Of a stretch of 64,000 bases of DNA, positions 60,682-64,000 are shown piece by piece (within the stretch, counting starts at the first letter, position 1; each line of letters starts with the position of its first letter). Under the pieces are notes generated by a model. That model did not search any database, was not told the origin of the DNA, and saw only the letters and a list, made by a program, of their open reading frames with translations. The DNA is taken from assembly GCA_963974445.1 (NCBI GenBank), contig CAXBDI010000003.1, positions 8,878 through 72,877 on the forward strand, in the 5' to 3' direction. Both the position numbers and the translations under genes were made by a program. The stretch comes from JACKII01 sp963974445 (GTDB taxonomy: Bacteria; Pseudomonadota; Alphaproteobacteria; Bin95).

Positions 60682-61470
60682 TCAAGAGGGGGGCGTTGCG
60701 CCGGCGGCGGCCTCGCGCGCCTGCTGCGCCAGGGCGGTCAAGGTTGGGCGGATCGAAGCCGCATCGGCGATGGGGTCCGCAAACCACAGGCGGACGCTGT
60801 CGTCACCGGCCATTAGATCCATACCCTGCGGATCGATGCCGGCGAGACGCCATTGGCCCGCTGGGGCGCTGCAAAGCCGAGTGGCGTAGAGCGCCACGGC
60901 ATCGGCGTGATCCTGGTTCATATGCTCGATAATGCTGGCCTGGGCGGCGGCGAACGTCTGGGCGAGGCCGTCGTCGGGCAGGACCAGGTCCTCCGGCTCA
61001 AGCCGGTAGGCTTTGCCGAAGCCGCCATTGAAGCTGGCGCGCTCGACACGGACCCGCCAGAACGCGAAATCGCCGAAGTCCGCGTATAATTCGGCCTTGG
61101 GATGGCGGGCCAGATAGCGGAACCGCACCTGGTCGCGGTCCGGCCCGGGCTCGACCCGCTCCGCCCGGCCCGCAATGCTGATGCGCGGATGGGCCAGCGG
61201 GTCGCCCCTGCCCGGCTCACCGATCAGGATGGAGCAGCGCGGGTCGGCGGTGATCGCGCCGGTATGGGGCGTCAGGGTCGAGGTGAGAAAGACCGGCGCG
61301 CCGGTGACGTCGGTCGCAAGGCCGATGCGGCTGACCAGCGGGGCTCCGCTATCGGGCTCCAGGCAGGCCAGCGCCGCGAACCGTGCGGTGCGAACCATGG
61401 CGCGCAAGCGGCGGCGCACCGTGTCGTCGACGGTTTGGAGCAGGGCTGCGGGCTCGGTCGGTTCGCTCAT
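60682..61470 (-). CDS. HugZ-like heme-binding/pyridoxamine-oxidase-fold protein
   Basis: A 262-residue protein with an N-terminal PNPOx-like split-barrel (VRTARFAALACLEPDSGAPLVSRIGLATDVTGAPVFLTSTLTPHTGAITADPRCSILIGEPG) and a C-terminal DUF2470 domain (IIEHMNQDHADAVALYA). This order matches HugZ-type heme oxygenases/heme-utilisation proteins. The His in HMNQDH is the usual iron ligand region. Heme binding is inferred from the family. The ATG at 61470 follows AGAGGATGGC. It lies in the same direction as the AcuI-like gene, 72 nt upstream of it. Confidence 0.88.
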   Translation of the reverse strand: MSEPTEPAALLQTVDDTVRRRLRAMVRTARFAALACLEPDSGAPLVSRIGLATDVTGAPVFLTSTLTPHTGAITADPRCSILIGEPGRGDPLAHPRISIAGRAERVEPGPDRDQVRFRYLARHPKAELYADFGDFAFWRVRVERASFNGGFGKAYRLEPEDLVLPDDGLAQTFAAAQASIIEHMNQDHADAVALYATRLCSAPAGQWRLAGIDPQGMDLMAGDDSVRLWFADPIADAASIRPTLTALAQQAREAAAGATPPS

Positions 61471-61635
61471 GCCATCCTCTCCGGTTGGGCTTTCCACATG
61501 CACCTCGCCGGCGCGAAATTCAACACGCTTGCCGGCGAGAGGGGCGGTTCGTAGGCTGCCGATCCGTTCTGCCGGCGGTCTGTTGTGCCGGCAGGCCTCA
61601 GAGGCAAGCCTCCATCCGTAACGTTGAAACCCGCC

Positions 61636-62517
61636 ATGCAACAAGATATCCCGCGCGGCATTCTCTGCATGGCGCTGTCCACGGTTGTTCTGACCGTACA
61701 GGACGCGATTACCAAATGGCTGGTGGTCAGCCATCATGCCGGCGAACTGATGTTCTACCGCGGGTTTCTGGCCGTGCCGGTGGTGGTGCTGTTCCATCTG
61801 GCGTTGGGACACAGGGTAAGCCGCCTGCGCTCCGGCAAGCCGAAGCTGACCGCCTATCGCTCGGTCATCGCAGTGATATGCAGTTTTTTCGTCACTCTGT
61901 CGTTCGTATTTCTGCCACTGGCCGATGCGCTGGCGATTATTTTCATTAGCCCGATGATCATCACGGCGCTTTCGGCGGTCATGTTGGGTGAGCCGGTGGG
62001 CTGGCGGCGTTGGGGCGCGGTCATCGTCGGGTTCTGGGGCGTGTTGCTGATTACCGAGCCCGGTACGGCGCCGCTGACCTGGGTGGTCGCCATCCCCTTG
62101 GCCGCCGCGGCCAGCGCGGCCTTCCGCGATGTCGCGTCGCGGCAATTGCGCGGCATCGATCCGCCGACGACGACGCTGTTCTGGAACATGCTGGCGAGCG
62201 GCATCGGCGGCGCTGCGACCTTGCCGTTCTTCGGCGTGACCTGGCCCAGCCCGGAGAGTTGGATCTTATTCGTCCTATCGGCTATTATGATCGTTTTCGC
62301 CATGTGGCTGATCGTTTTGGCCTTCCAATTGGCGAGCGGTTCGGCGGTCGCGCCTTACCGGTATCTGTCGCTGGTGTGGGCGGGACTGATTGGCTATGCG
62401 GTGTGGGGCGACATTCCGTCGGAGACCAAGTTTTTGGGCGCAGGCATCGTCGCCGCCAGCGGCCTGTACATCCTTTGGCGAGAGACACGTTTAAACCGAT
62501 TGGAAACGAAGGCGTGA
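61636..62517 (+). CDS. DMT family (EamA) transporter
   Basis: A 293-residue, ten-helix protein with two EamA repeats: MQQDIPRGILCMALSTVVLTVQDAITKWLVVSHHAGELMFYRGFLAVPVVV opens repeat one, and EPGTAPLTWVVAIPLAAAASAAFRDVASRQLRGIDPP opens repeat two. MLGEPVGWRRWGAVIVGFWGVLLI ends the first repeat. These proteins export or import small organic metabolites; the substrate is unknown. The ATG at 61636 is preferred; an earlier in-frame ATG at 61585 would add a non-membrane lead. The alpha/beta hydrolase starts 3 nt after its stop. Confidence 0.88.
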   Translation: MQQDIPRGILCMALSTVVLTVQDAITKWLVVSHHAGELMFYRGFLAVPVVVLFHLALGHRVSRLRSGKPKLTAYRSVIAVICSFFVTLSFVFLPLADALAIIFISPMIITALSAVMLGEPVGWRRWGAVIVGFWGVLLITEPGTAPLTWVVAIPLAAAASAAFRDVASRQLRGIDPPTTTLFWNMLASGIGGAATLPFFGVTWPSPESWILFVLSAIMIVFAMWLIVLAFQLASGSAVAPYRYLSLVWAGLIGYAVWGDIPSETKFLGAGIVAASGLYILWRETRLNRLETKA

Positions 62518-62520
62518 GCA

Positions 62521-63309
62521 ATGGCTGAACCCAAATCCAAGTCCGTCGCGACCGACAAAGGCCGCATTGCCTATCATGAAGCCGGCAGCGGCCCGGCGCT
62601 TGTGTGTATGCATGGGTTGGGCGGCGGTGCGCGCTCGTGGACGCAGCAGCTGATCGGCCTCAGCGACAAGCGCCGGGTGATCGCCTGGGATTGCCCTGGT
62701 TATGGCGGGTCCGACGACTATCCCTCAACAGTCCCGACGCCGGCCGATTATGGCGATGCGCTGATCGCCATGCTACAGGCCATTGGCGTCACCGGCGAGT
62801 TCGATCTGGTCGGCCACTCGATGGGCGGGGCGATTGCGCCGCAGATCGTGGCGCGGCATCCGGGCCGGGTGCGCCGGCTGGTGATGTCGGCGACGCGCAT
62901 CGCCTTCCAACGAACGGGCGGCTATGACGAGCGGCTGAAGGAACACGCCTCGATGTCGCCGGAGGAGTTCGGCGCGACCCGGGTCAAGTCCATGTGCTCC
63001 GCCGATGCGCCGATTGCCGCCAAGACGGCGGCCGCCAGCATCGCCAGCGAAATCCGTGCGCCCGGCTATGCCGCTGCCGTGCATCTGCTGTCGGTCTGCA
63101 ACAACGAGGCGGTGCTGAAGAAGATGGACATGCCGGTGCTGGTGCTGGCCGGCGCCGAGGACCGCATCGCGCCGGAGGCGGAGACCGCGGCGCTGACCGC
63201 CCTGATCAAAGGCGCCAAGCGCGAGATCATCGGCCAGGCCGCCCACGCCGCCTATCTGGAGCAGCCGGCCACCTACAATGCCCGCCTCACCGCCTTCCTC
63301 GACGCTTAA
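62521..63309 (+). CDS. Alpha/beta hydrolase fold protein
   Basis: A 262-residue hydrolase: YHEAGSGPALVCMHGLGGGARSW (oxyanion HG loop), GHSMGGAIAPQI with nucleophile Ser in G-H-S-M-G, Asp in LVLAGAEDRIAPEAE and His in IIGQAAHAAYLEQP. The family includes esterases, haloalkane dehalogenases and lactonases; the substrate is not readable. It is 3 nt after the DMT transporter and 14 nt before the aspartate dehydrogenase gene, so the three may form one operon. Confidence 0.92.
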   Translation: MAEPKSKSVATDKGRIAYHEAGSGPALVCMHGLGGGARSWTQQLIGLSDKRRVIAWDCPGYGGSDDYPSTVPTPADYGDALIAMLQAIGVTGEFDLVGHSMGGAIAPQIVARHPGRVRRLVMSATRIAFQRTGGYDERLKEHASMSPEEFGATRVKSMCSADAPIAAKTAAASIASEIRAPGYAAAVHLLSVCNNEAVLKKMDMPVLVLAGAEDRIAPEAETAALTALIKGAKREIIGQAAHAAYLEQPATYNARLTAFLDA

Positions 63310-63323
63310 GGAGTTCAGTCGGC

Positions 63324-64000
63324 ATGACGCTTTCCGTCGGTATCGGCAGCTTCGGCACCATCGGCCGGCAGGTGGCCAAGGTCCTGGACGATGGCGGGCT
63401 GCCGGGGCTATCGCTCGGCCTGGTGTCGGCTCGGGACAAGGACCAGGCGGCGGAGCGGATGGCCGGCTTCCGCAAGCCTGTCGCGGTGGTCGATCTGGGC
63501 GAGTTGGCGCAATGCGACGTGGTGCTGGAGGCCGCACCCGCCACGGTATTTGCAGAAGTGGCCGAACCGGCGATCAATGCCGGCAAGCTGTTCATGCCAA
63601 CCAGCGTCGGCGCGCTGCTGCCGCGCATGGACCTTGTCGAGCTGGCGAAGACGACCGGCGCGCGCATCGTCGTGCCGACCGGTGCGCTGCTGGGGTTGGA
63701 TGCAGTGCGGGCGGCGGCGGAGGGCGAAATCTTTTCGGTCAAGATGGTGACGCGCAAGCCGCCGGGCGGCCTGAAGGGCGCGCCGCATCTGGAGCAGAAC
63801 CAAATCTCCGTCGATGGCCTGACCGAGACGAAACTGGTGTTCCGGGGCACGGCGCGCGAAGGCGCTATCGGCTTTCCGGCGAATGTGAACGTCGCCGCCG
63901 CCCTGTCGCTCGCCGGCATCGGCCCTGATCGGACGACGCTGGAGATCTGGGCCGACCCGGGCGTCGACCGCAACACCCATCATATCGAGGTCGAGTCCGA
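63324..64000 (+). CDS. nadX: L-aspartate dehydrogenase, 5' part
   Basis: The first 225 codons of an aspartate dehydrogenase, cut by the window edge. The Rossmann motif GIGSFGTIGRQVA, PTGALLGLDAVRAAAEG, FPANVNVAAALSLAGIGPDRT and IWADPGVDRNTHHIEVES match the DUF108/NadX family, in which a His in the C-terminal domain (N-T-H) is catalytic. These enzymes oxidise aspartate to iminoaspartate, feeding NAD synthesis, or run in reverse. Strong AAGGAG precedes the ATG. The gene may be used for NAD biosynthesis or aspartate production; context does not decide. Confidence 0.9.
   Translation, partial: MTLSVGIGSFGTIGRQVAKVLDDGGLPGLSLGLVSARDKDQAAERMAGFRKPVAVVDLGELAQCDVVLEAAPATVFAEVAEPAINAGKLFMPTSVGALLPRMDLVELAKTTGARIVVPTGALLGLDAVRAAAEGEIFSVKMVTRKPPGGLKGAPHLEQNQISVDGLTETKLVFRGTAREGAIGFPANVNVAAALSLAGIGPDRTTLEIWADPGVDRNTHHIEVES

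Overview
The window is a GC-rich stretch of an alphaproteobacterial chromosome, most like an uncultured or marine member of the Rhodospirillales. The pointers are separate purS, purQ and purL genes, a zeta-type F1-ATPase inhibitor (DUF1476) near purC, the purL-bolA-grxD order, and several families found mainly in Alphaproteobacteria (DUF2244, DUF1045, DUF3035, the RHH_4 ribbon-helix-helix). No phage, insertion sequence, CRISPR array or plasmid gene was recognised. Genes are tightly packed, with many 1-4 nt stop/start overlaps that indicate translational coupling.

Layout. 1-5 kb: the end of a luciferase-like oxidoreductase, a 2H-phosphoesterase-like DUF1045 protein, a DUF2244 membrane protein, and a minus-strand run GNAT, threonine ammonia-lyase, dapB. 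5-11.4 kb: a beta-hydroxyacid dehydrogenase facing an enolase-superfamily enzyme, a penicillin-acylase-type Ntn hydrolase, a GNAT and an SDR. 11.3-15 kb: ydbL, ynbE and ydbH, encoding a predicted AsmA-like lipid bridge. 15-20.5 kb: an LLM oxidoreductase, a coupled operon (glutathione transferase, hotdog thioesterase, secreted protein), and a CoA-transferase coupled to a Bcr/CflA exporter. 20.6-23 kb: three consecutive lipoprotein genes, the middle one an M48 protease. 23.3-30.8 kb: lepA, glmS, glmU, gph, a HIT protein and a DUF3108 protein. A tRNA-Val(CAC) with a good promoter follows. 31-39 kb: a DHA2 exporter, the ATPase inhibitor, an NRDE protein, purC-S-Q-L, bolA, grxD and DUF1272. 39-51 kb is more accessory: a class III cyclase with TolB-like and TPR regions, an LLM oxidoreductase, a CMD-like protein, an AtzG-like/amidase/enoyl-CoA hydratase operon, a DUF2189 membrane protein, a decayed GNAT gene, a Tat-exported MBL protein, an S9 peptidase and a TauD-like dioxygenase. 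51-59 kb: ribF, ileS, lspA, a DUF3035 lipoprotein and a pair of M16 proteins, one with and one without the zinc motif. 59-64 kb: an RHH regulator behind a long non-coding leader, an AcuI-like reductase, a HugZ-like protein, a DMT transporter, an alpha/beta hydrolase and a truncated aspartate dehydrogenase.

How it works together: housekeeping blocks (purines, amino sugars, translation, lipoprotein maturation) alternate with small catabolic or detoxification operons. Envelope functions recur: ydbH-ynbE-ydbL, the three-lipoprotein cluster, lspA with a DUF3035 lipoprotein, and the periplasmic M16 pair. The intergenic DNA carries a family of composite palindromes of about 95 nt (three full copies and one half copy), a second palindromic repeat type, remnants of two decayed genes and a large palindrome ahead of the RHH gene. 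No clear new defence or biosynthetic system is visible. The best candidates for undescribed biology are the three-lipoprotein/M48 cluster, the palindromic leader of the RHH gene and the dispersed palindromes.
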